Of a stretch of 64,000 bases of DNA, positions 51,737 to 60,491 are shown one piece after another (position 1 is the first letter of the stretch; each line of letters starts with the position of its first letter). Origin of the DNA: Lachnospiraceae bacterium. GTDB taxonomy: Bacteria; Bacillota; Clostridia; Lachnospirales; Lachnospiraceae. Made by a program: the position numbers and the translations under genes. The stretch spans positions 17,936 to 81,935 of the forward strand of contig CAJTDX010000015.1 of assembly GCA_910575155.1 (NCBI GenBank), given 5' to 3'. The notes beneath the pieces are model-generated. The model made no database searches. It was not told the DNA's origin and was given only the letters and a program-made list of their open reading frames with translations.

Positions 51737-51917
51737 ATTGGGGGGGACTACCTGGCGGAGCAGGCGGCAAAGAGGAAAAGGCGTGAGGAATATGCACGGC
51801 TGAATGAGGAAAGCGCGCTGAAACGTAAAATGCTGGCACAGGAAGTGGACAGAAAGTAATTACCAGAGCAAGGCGGTTTCGATTGCCGCATATGAGGCGG
51901 CGGGCATTTTGAAGTAA
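51714..51917 (+). pseudogene. frameshifted small gene after the LytTR kinase
   Basis: Three frames in a row give one plausible protein: MDFGVTGKLGG, then DYLAEQAAKRKRREEYARLN...KRKMLAQEVDRK, then NYQSKAVSIAAYEAAGILK and a stop. The first shift falls in a run of seven G (51740-51746), where one more G would restore the frame. The second falls near 51857. Either the gene is broken or it is switched by slippage at the G-run. A small lysine- and arginine-rich helical protein would result. Family not recognised. Confidence 0.5.
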
Positions 51918-52011
51918 GGAAGATCATGCCCGGACTTACCATAAGGGGGCATGGGCGGCTCTGAATGACAGAGGGACCGCAGGTAAGATTTTTTGAAGGA
52001 GGATGAGAATT

Positions 52012-53073
52012 GTGTCAATGAATGTTAACCAAGATTACAGCCAGTTTTATGCGGGGACGGAGCAGCTAAAAAGCTACGGCTCCAATCCGGCTGTGAAGAA
52101 GGATACCTTGGTGAAATACCGGTTCAGCACCACAGATGAGCATGGCAACAAGGTCATAGATAAGATGTCAAAAGAAGAAACCATGAAAGCCATAAATGAC
52201 ATTTCCTCGCAGTACGGGGACAGCGTCATCGTGCAGTTTTCCGGCGACGGCCTTGCGGAGGGCGGGAAGTTCATGTCCGGCAGGGCAATGACGGAGGAGG
52301 AAGCGGTAAAGAGGGCGGCGAGGGATGCCGCATTCCAGGCGGAGAATGTCATACAGCATGAAAACATGCACAGGATCGTCATCCCGAATTATGAAACGAA
52401 CGAACAGCTTTACAACAGCCTTGCAGGGGCGGGTGACAATGTGATCAGTTCCACGATGGGCATCATCTCGAATTACCTTATGCCGGGTGACGCTTCGGGG
52501 CTGTCGGAACAGGAACGGCAGGATATGGCGGCTTTCGGACTGGAGGCGGCCAAGTATCTGGCGGAGAATTATCTGGATGAATCCCATGCGGAGAATTTCA
52601 TGTCCGCAATGGAGACGGTTGCGAAATATGGCCTGAACGGTTCCGTTTCGGACAGCGGGAAGGTCATATACAACGTGCAGGAGGGGCAGGTGCGGATGTC
52701 TGGCGCGCCCGGCAGTTATGTGGATATGGAAAGCTGGCTGAAAGCGAACGACACCGAGCTGTATGACCAGATCAACGAGCTGAACCGGAGCATCATAAAC
52801 CATAAGGACGGGGAGAACCATTCCGCTAAGTTCATAGAATTATACACAAAAGCGGCGAAGAAGATACTGGACGCTCCTTCCGACACGAAAAAGGACAGCG
52901 GCTATGCAGACTGGAAAGAGAAAGTGGAAAAGACCAAACTGCCGGCAACATTCCAGAATGTGAAATACAACAGTTTCCAGTCATTTCTGGAAAGCCTGCA
53001 GAACCAGAGCAGCCTTTCCAATTCATGGATCAGCGCGAACATAAGCCGCTTTATGAAATGGCTGGCGGTCTGA
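52012..53073 (+). CDS. uncharacterised protein of the LytTR cluster (about 353 residues)
   Basis: A mainly polar protein with no signal peptide and no membrane segment. Stretches such as GKFMSGRAMTEEEAVKRAAR and NVIQHENMHRIVIPNYETNE recall secreted or regulatory proteins in which HENMHR is a metalloprotease-like HExxH (HENMH, residues about 118-122). The C-terminal part is helical (NSFQSFLESLQNQSSLSNSW). GAAGGAGG lies eight bases before GTG 52012; ATG 52018 is an alternative and ATG 52003 is too close. It is the first gene after the broken 51714 gene. Function unknown. Confidence 0.6.
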   Translation: MSMNVNQDYSQFYAGTEQLKSYGSNPAVKKDTLVKYRFSTTDEHGNKVIDKMSKEETMKAINDISSQYGDSVIVQFSGDGLAEGGKFMSGRAMTEEEAVKRAARDAAFQAENVIQHENMHRIVIPNYETNEQLYNSLAGAGDNVISSTMGIISNYLMPGDASGLSEQERQDMAAFGLEAAKYLAENYLDESHAENFMSAMETVAKYGLNGSVSDSGKVIYNVQEGQVRMSGAPGSYVDMESWLKANDTELYDQINELNRSIINHKDGENHSAKFIELYTKAAKKILDAPSDTKKDSGYADWKEKVEKTKLPATFQNVKYNSFQSFLESLQNQSSLSNSWISANISRFMKWLAV

Positions 53074-53108
53074 TGTAAGAAAATAAATTTTCAAGGAGGA
53101 TGATTATT

Positions 53109-53732
53109 ATGGCAATTTCAGGAGTAACGGATTACACGAACACTTATGCGGCAGACAGGGCAAATGGGAGCAGTTCCCTTAACGGGGATTCGCAGGCGTA
53201 TCTGAATAGTCTGAAAGAGAAATACCCGGATGTGAACATAACGGTGGCGGATTTCAAGAATGGGAAGCAGGAAAATGCTTATATGTTTGGGAGCAGCGGC
53301 GGCAATAACATAGTCATTGCTTCTAATATTATCGAACAGATGGCTTCTGACCCGGCAGCAGCGGCAAAGTATGAAAAGTATATTGCCGAAGTGCCGGAAT
53401 CAGCGAAGATTATGAAAGACGGGATTGAGGCACATGGAAATGAGATGGTGGCCTGTGGCACAGCCATAGACAAAGATGGGAAAGTCACCTATTGGAGCGT
53501 CAGCAGGCATAAACCGTCCAAAGAAGACCAGTCTGTATCCTATAAAAAAACAATGCAGGAGCAGTTGGAGGAAAAGCGGGTAAAGAAGAAAGAGGAAGAA
53601 GCCCTGAAAGAAAAGAGGCTGGAAAAGGCAGAAACTCTGGAAAAGCTGCTGGAGAAGATCAGGACGAAAGCAGATGCGCCCGTGAAACTGCAGGAAGAAG
53701 GCAAAGGCGCACAGTTGGATTTGACCATATAG
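53109..53732 (+). CDS. uncharacterised protein of the LytTR cluster, possibly DUF6033
   Basis: A protein of 207 residues. The N-terminus (MAISGVTDYTNTYAADRANG) and the globular part (LKEKYPDVNITVADFKNGKQ, SSGGNNIVIASNIIEQMASD) recall a family of Lachnospiraceae-specific proteins labelled DUF6033. The C-terminal third is a charged coiled coil (EEKRVKKKEEEALKEKRLEK). AAGGAGG precedes the ATG at 53109. The family identification is from memory of the pattern and is tentative. Confidence 0.55.
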   Translation: MAISGVTDYTNTYAADRANGSSSLNGDSQAYLNSLKEKYPDVNITVADFKNGKQENAYMFGSSGGNNIVIASNIIEQMASDPAAAAKYEKYIAEVPESAKIMKDGIEAHGNEMVACGTAIDKDGKVTYWSVSRHKPSKEDQSVSYKKTMQEQLEEKRVKKKEEEALKEKRLEKAETLEKLLEKIRTKADAPVKLQEEGKGAQLDLTI

Positions 53733-53748
53733 AAGGAGGGATTTTATC

Positions 53749-54312
53749 ATGCGTATAGGAAATAACAGCCAGGGAATCTGGCAGTTTTTATCAAGGATGA
53801 ACGGTGGCAAAGCAAATACGAATATGCCTTTCGCAGGGGCGAGGCGTTCTGGTGCGGGCGGCAGGAATACTTTGGAGGATTTTCTTACCGGCCATCGTAA
53901 AAATTCTTATGGCGTGGAAGGTATGAGAATCACAGCCAATAGCAGAAGGATTATAAAAGTGTCTGACGAGATGAAGAAGCTTGTTTTGGATAATGTGAAA
54001 AAGGCGTATTACAAGTATAACGGAATGTCAGGGGAAAGTGGAGACGAATGGGAGGCATCTGCCCGTATTAAAAATAATTATTATAAGACGCTGAAAGTAG
54101 GTGACCGTTCAGCAGCATCGTGGACATTACAGCAGTTGGAAATAAGCATTGGAAGAAAAGTAGCCAGTGCCGTAAAGGAGAAAGTACCCGGCTGGACGCA
54201 TGGCAAGCCGATTCCGTCTGATGTGCTGGATGAGATTTTTGCGGATGAGAGCATCACGTCAATGGTGTCCGGGAAATCCGGCATGGCGGAAGGGCTGGAT
54301 ATGAAGATATAA
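53749..54312 (+). CDS. uncharacterised protein of the LytTR cluster (187 residues)
   Basis: No signal peptide. The start MRIGNNSQGIWQFLSRMNGG is glycine/asparagine-rich, followed by a basic middle (SYGVEGMRITANSRRIIKVS) and a helical end (LQQLEISIGRKVASAVKEKV). GAAGGAGGG precedes the ATG. It follows the previous gene by 16 bases. Function unknown. Confidence 0.55.
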   Translation: MRIGNNSQGIWQFLSRMNGGKANTNMPFAGARRSGAGGRNTLEDFLTGHRKNSYGVEGMRITANSRRIIKVSDEMKKLVLDNVKKAYYKYNGMSGESGDEWEASARIKNNYYKTLKVGDRSAASWTLQQLEISIGRKVASAVKEKVPGWTHGKPIPSDVLDEIFADESITSMVSGKSGMAEGLDMKI

Positions 54313-54404
54313 TCTTTACACCCTATTCCGCAGAGGCGCAAAAACCATGCGCCCCTGCCGGGGATTATCTGGAAGGAGGTGAAGGTCGGTATGGAATTTG
54401 ACCA

Positions 54405-54632
54405 ATGACAGGAACGATACAGCACCTTAATGACAATACAACTGCCTATGTGGGGACAAACGGTACAGTGATTAAATCAAAGGACGGAAAGAAACTGTTT
54501 ATAGATACGTCATCCATGACTTATGACATGATCATGAATATGTTCAGGAACCTGCCCCAAAGCGGGAATTACTTTGACAGCTCATACTGGCAGAAAAATA
54601 TCCGGAAAGCTATGTTTTCTGTAGAACAGTGA
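54405..54632 (+). CDS. small protein of the LytTR cluster (75 residues)
   Basis: The frame MTGTIQHLNDNTTAYVGTNG...KSKDGKKLFIDTSSMTYDM looks genuine. Its own ATG lacks a good binding site. The strong GAAGGAGGTGAAGG lies before another ATG (54391), whose five-codon frame (MEFDQ, then TGA) overlaps this start. It may be a leader-coupled gene or another frameshift in the cluster. Confidence 0.45.
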   Translation: MTGTIQHLNDNTTAYVGTNGTVIKSKDGKKLFIDTSSMTYDMIMNMFRNLPQSGNYFDSSYWQKNIRKAMFSVEQ

Positions 54633-54733
54633 TGCTTTACATATTCAGACTGGCACAGCGTAGCCGGGGGGTGGAAACATATTACCCCCAGAAACAATAT
54701 TGAATAAATGACAATAGCGGAGGATTTGAAAAA

Positions 54734-55275
54734 ATGAATGTAAATGGAATGGGGGCAGCAGGATACCCGGCATGGCAGGGAACAAGAAAGGCACAGCAGA
54801 ATGCGGTAAGAAGGAGTTTTGCGGAGCAGGTAAACAATGTGGCAAGGTACTCCGAAAGTCTATAATATTTTTACAGATGAAGATATGTTGTGGACAGGAG
54901 GTAACGGCACAGGGCTGTCCTATTATTTTAAGTATGCGGAAGATTCAACAGAGGATGATCCGACAATCATTGCAAAGGGTGTTGATGAGAATGGGAATGA
55001 ATTTGAAAAGACCATACATATCAACGAGATAAATCCCAAGTCAGCGACTGTTGTGGAGATGCGTGCTTTGGAAGCGCATATGGGGGGTAAAGAAGCTGGG
55101 GGGATTTACTTCCCTTCCGATGGAAGCCGGAGCTATGGGATTAAATGACAGGACAGATTTCATGGATATGTTTCAGAAGCAGATCGGCGACATGAAGCTG
55201 TTGCTCCGGAAAAAGACGGCGGCATATTACCAGTATAGTATGCAGGCATATTGGGATTTCATGAATAAGAAATAA
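54734..55275 (+). pseudogene. frameshifted gene of the LytTR cluster
   Basis: Three pieces in three frames form one plausible protein: MNVNGMGAAGYPAWQGTRKA...NNVARYSESL (54734), then NIFTDEDMLWTGGNGTGLSY...YFPSDGSRSYG (frame of 54837), then NDRTDFMDMFQKQIGDMKLL...QAYWDFMNKK, ending at 55275. The pieces follow without gaps. Proteins with a GYPAW-type start and this order are frequent in Lachnospiraceae and have unknown function. Two frameshifts make it a probable pseudogene or the product of sequence errors. Confidence 0.5.
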
Positions 55276-55395
55276 AATCAATGGCAGCATATCCCCGATA
55301 AGCCACAGAGGACGAGAGAGGCAGGCTTTATCAAATAATTAGGAAATTGCAAATATAGACAAAACCGGGAAATTGGGATTGTATGGAGAAATAGA

Positions 55396-56244
55396 ATGGT
55401 TGATGTATATGTGGCGGCTGTGTTCAGCAAAGACGCTAAAGGTGGGAATAAGGCAGGAGTGGTTTTGGGTAGGTCAGAGTTGACTTCTGTTCAAAAAGCA
55501 GCAATAGCAAAAGAAATGGGATATTCTGAAACTGCTTTTGTGTTGGATTCTGATAAGGCTGCTTTTAAGTTGCAATATTTTACACCAACAGAAGAAGTCC
55601 CATTGTGTGGCCATGCCACAATAGCAGCATTTTCTACCCTTAAACTGTTGAATATGTTAGATAAACCAGATTGTACCATAGAGACAGAAGCCGGGATTCT
55701 CAATATCCATATAAAAGATGATGGTTTGATATTGATGGAGCAGAATCGCCCGGCATACCTTGAAGTTTTGGATTCAGATATTTTTACGGGGTGTATAGAA
55801 AGGAATTTTATAGACCATAGATTTCCGATACAGATAGTTTCTACGGGGTTAAATGACGTTATGCTTCCTGTTGATTCGGTAGAGCATTTAGAGCAGTTAT
55901 CTCCTGATTTTGAAATGATAGCAAATATGAGTAAAGAGAAGGAGGTAGTTGGAGTCCATGCTTTTACCATGATTAAGGAATCAGATGTAACAGCTATATG
56001 CAGGAATTTTGCTCCATTGTATGGGATTGATGAAGAATCAGCAACTGGTACGGCAAACTGCGCTTTGGCATGTTATCTTTTCAAATACTATAAGCAACAG
56101 TCACAATATGTTTTTGAGCAGGGGCATAATATGGGAGACATCTCACGAATTGTTGTAAATCTTTCATATCATGAGAATGTAATTGATTCTGTTTTTGTCG
56201 GCGGGTATGGGTATTTGCTTGGGAAGAGGTCTTTGCCAGTGTAA
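55396..56244 (+). CDS. PhzF-family isomerase-like protein
   Basis: A protein of 282 residues with the PhzF fold. The active-site glutamate is in GYSETAFV (Glu45), followed by FTPTEEVPLCGHATIAAF and, in the second half, FAPLYGIDEESATGTANCAL. Family members isomerise small unsaturated acids. It is visibly more AT-rich than the genes on either side and is flanked by related short remnants (55281 and 56257), which suggests insertion. GGAGAAATAG precedes the ATG. Substrate unknown. Confidence 0.88.
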   Translation: MVDVYVAAVFSKDAKGGNKAGVVLGRSELTSVQKAAIAKEMGYSETAFVLDSDKAAFKLQYFTPTEEVPLCGHATIAAFSTLKLLNMLDKPDCTIETEAGILNIHIKDDGLILMEQNRPAYLEVLDSDIFTGCIERNFIDHRFPIQIVSTGLNDVMLPVDSVEHLEQLSPDFEMIANMSKEKEVVGVHAFTMIKESDVTAICRNFAPLYGIDEESATGTANCALACYLFKYYKQQSQYVFEQGHNMGDISRIVVNLSYHENVIDSVFVGGYGYLLGKRSLPV

Positions 56245-56256
56245 AGGATTTTAGCG

Positions 56257-56357
56257 GACGGCATATTGCCAATAAACCACAGCTTGACAAGGCAGGGCAG
56301 GCATCCCCGGCGTTCCGGCAGATTGAAGAATCGGGGAGCGGGGCGGTTTTGATATGA
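56257..56357 (+). pseudogene. short C-terminal coding remnant
   Basis: An open stretch reads HIANKPQLDKAGQASPAFRQ, then IEESGSGAVLI and a stop. Just before the PhzF gene, 55281-55330 reads HIPDKPQRTREAGFIK and stops. The two look like diverged copies of one protein end on either side of the PhzF gene. Confidence 0.3.
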
Positions 56358-56374
56358 AGGCGTGAGATAATTTT

Positions 56375-56833
56375 ATGAAAGAAGGTGATGGCATCGGGCG
56401 CATATTGATGATTGAGTTTGGCGAGCAGGATTCCCCCGCCTTTGACGAGGTGATGGATATCCTGAAATGCCACCCTGACTTCGACTACCAGCAGTTGAAT
56501 GAAGATTCCGTGCTTTCAATACCGGGACTTGAGATTTACCCCAACCGCAGGAAGATATACCGCGGCCGTAAGGAGATCAGCCTTACGGTGAAGGAGTATG
56601 ACCTTTTCTACCTTCTGGTGGTGAATCAGGGACACATCCTCACTTATAACCAGATATACCAGAAAGTGTGGGGCGAGGATGCGCTTGGCAATGAATGCGA
56701 CACCATAAAGTGCCATATCCGTAACCTCCGGGAAAAGCTGTATGCGGCCCTGCCCGATGCCTGCTTTACGATCCGGTGCGAGCGGGAGGTCGGGTACTGT
56801 TTTGAACTGAACACGGAACAGAAACGTACATAA
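56375..56833 (+). CDS. winged-helix (OmpR-type) regulator without a receiver domain
   Basis: A protein of up to 152 residues. Residues 50-145 are a transcriptional regulatory C domain (SIPGLEIYPNRRKIYRGRKE, LTVKEYDLFYLLVVNQGHIL, NQIYQKVWGE, CHIRNLREKL). The N-terminal part is too short for a receiver and lacks the Asp pocket. The start is uncertain: ATG 56375 has no binding site, and ATG 56408 is an alternative. Such proteins occur next to conjugative element genes. Confidence 0.7.
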   Translation: MKEGDGIGRILMIEFGEQDSPAFDEVMDILKCHPDFDYQQLNEDSVLSIPGLEIYPNRRKIYRGRKEISLTVKEYDLFYLLVVNQGHILTYNQIYQKVWGEDALGNECDTIKCHIRNLREKLYAALPDACFTIRCEREVGYCFELNTEQKRT

Positions 56834-56868
56834 CAGCGGCTTTGGGAATCAGGCTGCTGTTATTTTTT
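56832..56868 (+). terminator. terminator after the winged-helix gene
   Basis: AACAGC...GCTGTT arms with one bulge and a run of T (ttattttttt). Confidence 0.65.
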
Positions 56869-56986
56869 TGCCATATTTCGGGACGGTCTGCTAAATTCAT
56901 GTAAAATCAGATGATATGCGCCATTATCCATTTCTGCATTGTCATAACTTGCGTTTTTCTACACCGTTTCTACCTTTGCCCTACAC

Positions 56987-57514
56987 TTGGTCTACCTTTG
57001 CATCAATGACAGTGTAACGCGTGAAGCAGTGACAAAAGACCAGATGAGGAAATTCCTGAAGTTTGTCCATGATGATGTGGTGCAGTGCTTCCGGGCGATC
57101 ATAGAGGACAGGGAGCCGCCGGAGCATGAGCGTATCATAGACGGCTATGGAGGATTCCTTTTTACAGACAAAAAAGGGTATCCGGAAGTGGCGATGCATT
57201 GGGAACATCGTTTTAAGCATATGCTTAACCGCTATAATGAGATTTACCGGGTGCAGATGCCAAAGATCACGCCCCATGTCTGCAGGCATACCTATCGCAG
57301 CAATATGGCAAAGGCGGGGATGAATCCGAAAACATTACAATACTTGATGGGACACAGCGGTATCTGTGTCACGCTGAACACATATACGTACCTTGGGCTG
57401 GAGGATGCAGAGGGCGAACTGAAACGGATGGAAGAATTGGAAGATGCGAGGAAGGTGTTGGATAGGGCAAAAGGGGAGAGACCGGTATCGCAGAAAATGT
57501 TCCGGGCAATTTAA
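56987..57514 (+). pseudogene. truncated Tn916-like tyrosine integrase (C-terminal part)
   Basis: A frame of 175 residues carries the end of a tyrosine recombinase: FTDKKGYPEVAMHWEHRFKH, the His-x-x-Arg motif in PHVCRHTYRSNMA and the late His and Tyr in LMGHSGICVTLNTYTYLG. The N-terminal DNA-binding domain and the first catalytic Arg are missing, and the start has no convincing site. It is a remnant of an element that once sat here. Confidence 0.75.
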
Positions 57515-57531
57515 TATAGGAAAGCGAGGAG

Positions 57532-57559
57532 AACGCTCTGTTTCGGCAGGGCGTTTTTC
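57532..57559 (+). terminator. terminator after the integrase remnant
   Basis: AACGCTCTG (57532-57540) pairs with CAGGGCGTT (57547-57555, one G-U), followed by TTTT. Confidence 0.6.
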
Positions 57560-57636
57560 TATGAATGTACAGGAAATTTATTTGTATTTATCAACCGTTA
57601 GGTTTATAATTGGGATTACGTTGATGGAGGTGTATT

Positions 57637-57855
57637 ATGACATCATCAGATATGGTAAGAAAATTGTGTGAAAAAATGGGTATTAGCCTTGCAGAGTTAT
57701 GCAGACGAATTGGGCAAACTCCGCAAAATTTTAATAAGAAATTGAAACGTGGGACGGTTTCTTTTGATGAGATGGTGAAAGTTGCAGATGCGCTAGGTGT
57801 GAGATATGAGCAGGTATTTGTTTTGCCAGATGGAGAAAAGATAGGCATGACATAA
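57637..57855 (+). CDS. small XRE-type DNA-binding protein
   Basis: A protein of 72 residues that is essentially one Cro/C1 helix-turn-helix (MGISLAELCRRIGQTPQNFN, then VKVADALGVRYEQVFVL). TGGAGGTG precedes the ATG. It is similar in kind to the small regulators of conjugative transposons. DNA is more AT-rich from here on. Confidence 0.8.
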   Translation: MTSSDMVRKLCEKMGISLAELCRRIGQTPQNFNKKLKRGTVSFDEMVKVADALGVRYEQVFVLPDGEKIGMT

Positions 57856-57938
57856 ATAGTGGAAAGGTTCGGTCTTGAGATTGCGGAAAGTCTATGAATA
57901 AAAATTACTGTGAGTAGGATATTAAGAAAGGACGGACT

Positions 57939-58670
57939 ATGTCAAATATTAAAACTTTTATTGCAGATATTATAGGTGTAAAAGATGCAAGTGTAGTTTG
58001 TCATAGAGCTCTTGTGAATGTAGCTCAAAATCTGATTATTGAAGAAATCTGTGGTTTTTATAATTATTACTTTCAAGAAGATGTATGGTTAGACGATTTA
58101 AGTAGATCTCCTAAAAAATATTTACAAAAATTGTATCGAAATGAGGATTATAGGTTTTTGGTTGCACGCTCATTTAACTGGAATGAAAGAATTCGTAGGC
58201 AGGCGGCAGTATTTATGATATTTCCTAATAAATTATTTGATCATTTTGGACTGTTCGTATCTGGAGGGAGAGAGGCTTATAGTCATCATTGGGAAAATGA
58301 AAACATTAGACACTCTTTTGAGATGGTAGAAAATGAGCCTTTGAAAAAAATGTATCCGAATGCTGTTGTTAGACCGTTTGATTTTGATTCAAGGGATTTT
58401 TATGTTACGCATCGTTCAATTAAGTTCCTTTTTGATTATTATAAAGAGAACGCAATAGGGGAGTGCATAGTAAATGCTTGGGATAATTCAATGAAGAAAA
58501 GATTTCAATTCGATAGTGAACTTCAAAGTATTGATTCAGAAACAATGAAAAGGGAATTTTGTAGTATAGTAATTGATAAAAAAAAGAAGGAAATTCTAAA
58601 AGAGTTATGTACATTAGGAATTGATGAATCTTATGTATATCCTGAATTGCAGTATACAGCAAAAAGGTAA
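57939..58670 (+). CDS. protein resembling the C-terminal part of FRG-domain proteins
   Basis: A protein of 243 residues in AT-rich DNA. Phrases such as ARSFNWNERIRRQAAVFMIF, and the end KKKKEILKELCTLGIDESYVYPELQY, recall the second half of FRG-domain proteins, which are often found in defence or mobile regions. The RGQ and leucine-Asp-Trp motifs of the first half are not seen, so it may be truncated or a different family. GAAAGG precedes the ATG. No function assigned. Confidence 0.4.
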   Translation: MSNIKTFIADIIGVKDASVVCHRALVNVAQNLIIEEICGFYNYYFQEDVWLDDLSRSPKKYLQKLYRNEDYRFLVARSFNWNERIRRQAAVFMIFPNKLFDHFGLFVSGGREAYSHHWENENIRHSFEMVENEPLKKMYPNAVVRPFDFDSRDFYVTHRSIKFLFDYYKENAIGECIVNAWDNSMKKRFQFDSELQSIDSETMKREFCSIVIDKKKKEILKELCTLGIDESYVYPELQYTAKR

Positions 58671-58970
58671 AAGATATATATTTACAATTCGAGTGAATGA
58701 TAAAAGTGTTAGAAGAAATATTATGTTCATTAAATTATGCACCTCCAAATGCACCCGCCAGCCGGGAGAATGCACCCGTTTCCGTAAAAAGCGGAGTAGT
58801 TTTGCACCCCTATCCGACTACGGAAAGACTACGAATGAGGGATGTGAAATGCTACGATTTGCCCTATTTTGCAAAAAGTGTAGTACGACAGGGGTGATAA
58901 AACTAAAAAATATAAGTCCGCAATACGTGCCAAAACACGGCGTTTTCGGGCATTTTGAGAAAGGAAAATC
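58671..58970. other. gene-poor junction with GGTGCAT-type repeats
   Basis: No convincing gene. tgcacctccaaatgcaccc at about 58739 is an inverted counterpart of ggtgcattggggggtgcat at about 46453. Hairpins are weak. The end carries a ribosome binding site (GAAAGGAAAA) for the broken gene at 58971. Confidence 0.4.
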
Positions 58971-59036
58971 ATGATTAAGATATTATTCGTCTGCCACGGC
59001 AACATACAAAAAGTGTTGCAGGAACTTAGGAAATAG
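58971..59036 (+). pseudogene. N-terminal stub of a low-molecular-weight tyrosine phosphatase
   Basis: The frame begins MIKILFVCHGNI, which is the start and part of the P-loop of low-molecular-weight protein tyrosine phosphatases (family C-x-G-N-x-C-R-S). After CHGNI the sequence changes to QKVLQELRK and stops. The gene was cut here by an insertion or deletion. Confidence 0.7.
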
Positions 59037-59133
59037 AAGATTTTATAGAGTTCATAATTGAATTTACAACAATTTTACAACTTTTGAAATAGCCTTGATA
59101 CGGTAAGAAAAACGGAAAATTTTTCCTGCTGCT

Positions 59134-59161
59134 TTTGCAGACAGAAGAAATATGTTATACT
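59134..59161 (+). promoter_or_regulatory. probable promoter of the Rpn-like gene
   Basis: TTTGCA (59134-59139) and TATACT (59156-59161) with a 16-base spacer, 23 bases before the ATG at 59184. Confidence 0.45.
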
Positions 59162-59183
59162 GAAAAGGAGAAGATTATATGTC

Positions 59184-60029
59184 ATGAAAGATAAGAAAAT
59201 ACAATGGCATCCGGGATTTGTGGCTGCGATGAATCTTGAATTTTGCCAGAACAGAAATGACCTCATTTTCGAAAAAGAGCATAATCTTAACACAAAGCCT
59301 CTGGAGATTGACTTGTTGATTATTCGAAAAGATACTTCCGCACATATTGCCAACGAGATAGGAAGTTTTTTTCGGGGACATAATATAATAGAATACAAGT
59401 CGCCAGAAGACCATCTGGATATAGATGTTTTTTACAAAGTAGGGGCTTATGCAAGCCTTTATAAATCATATGGAAAGGCTCTTGATGAAAGAAAAGCGGA
59501 TGACATAACTGTTTCGCTTGTTCGGGAAGCAAAGCCGGAGGGGCTATTTCGATATTTTAAGGAACATGGATACCACGTATCAAACTTGGAGAGAGGGATT
59601 TATTATGTGGAGGGAAACGTTCTGTTTCCAACACAGATTATTGTTACAAGGGAATTGGATCAGGAAAAGCATACATGGCTTCGTGTTTTATCAGAGAATG
59701 TAGAAAAGAAGGATGTTGTTAAACTTTTGGACAGAATAAAAGCTCTGGCAGAAAAAGATGATAAGGATATGGCAGATTCTGTCTTATGGGTGGTGATGGA
59801 AGCAAACCAACAGATAGTAGAGGATTGGAAAGGAGATGCCGATATGTTTGATGCATTGATGGAAATTGTGGAGCCTCAGGTAAGGCTGCGGGAAGAAAAA
59901 GTACGGAAAGAAGGCATAAAGGGAACGGTGGATGTCTTGAAAGAACTTGGCCATGGGGAATCTGAAATCAAGACAGTCATAATTAAAAAATACGGTCTTT
60001 CTGCAGACGAGGCGGGAGAGTATTTTTAA
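59184..60029 (+). CDS. Rpn-like PD-(D/E)XK nuclease/transposase-family protein
   Basis: A protein of 281 residues of the Rpn/PDDEXK_2 type. The nuclease core is EIDLLIIRK (Asp43) and NIIEYKSPE (Glu70, Lys72), and the C-terminus is helical (KYGLSADEAGEYF). Related sequences are often mislabelled as 3-isopropylmalate dehydrogenase. Family members are recombination-promoting or mobile DNA-linked nucleases. AAAAGGAG precedes the ATG by 13 bases. Confidence 0.75.
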   Translation: MKDKKIQWHPGFVAAMNLEFCQNRNDLIFEKEHNLNTKPLEIDLLIIRKDTSAHIANEIGSFFRGHNIIEYKSPEDHLDIDVFYKVGAYASLYKSYGKALDERKADDITVSLVREAKPEGLFRYFKEHGYHVSNLERGIYYVEGNVLFPTQIIVTRELDQEKHTWLRVLSENVEKKDVVKLLDRIKALAEKDDKDMADSVLWVVMEANQQIVEDWKGDADMFDALMEIVEPQVRLREEKVRKEGIKGTVDVLKELGHGESEIKTVIIKKYGLSADEAGEYF

Positions 60030-60157
60030 AAAGTATGTAACTATTCCGCATTTCCATAGTTACCTGCCAAAATCCATTTAAAATCGCCTGTGGCGATGGG
60101 ATTTTGACACTCTTGTATCATTAAGTATAAAATATATTTTAGAAATTTATATGGAGC

Positions 60158-60197
60158 GAAAAGTCCACGAGATACCAGTTTGTCTCGTGGGCTTTTT
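60158..60197 (+). terminator. intrinsic terminator
   Basis: AGTCCACGAGA pairs with TCTCGTGGGCT, ending in TTTTT. It lies 130 bases after the Rpn-like gene and inside a spurious frame (60151-60423). Confidence 0.75.
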
Positions 60198-60491
60198 GTT
60201 TCACAACATTGCTTTCCTTATACCTGAAATGAAAATTACAGTGAAGTTTCCATTATTGGTGAGATGCGGGTTAAATGGGTATTTTGCGAACTTGCTTCTT
60301 GAAATTGCGATTTCTGGTTTTGAAGTTATATTACAAATCATAGTGCTCTTACATAAGTATGAAAAATACAATGTAAATTTCAGGGGAAATTTACGACTGG
60401 TATTTTCATTTCAGACCTTATAAAATGAAAAAAAGGTGGTGGTAGTATTCTTACAGATAATGCAAAAAATTACTGTGAAATATATGAGGAT

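Noticed and set aside
51714..51803. The 29-codon frame as an AgrD-like signal peptide gene
   Set aside because: The peptide lacks the hydrophobic N-terminus, the cysteine or serine ring residue and the acidic tail. Reading across the G-run gives a better protein.
59184..60029. 3-isopropylmalate dehydrogenase, a common label for similar proteins
   Set aside because: The sequence has PD-(D/E)XK nuclease motifs and no dehydrogenase motifs.
60151..60423. A 90-codon frame with hydrophobic segments
   Set aside because: A terminator hairpin (60158-60197) lies inside its start, there is no ribosome binding site, and the protein has no recognisable pattern.
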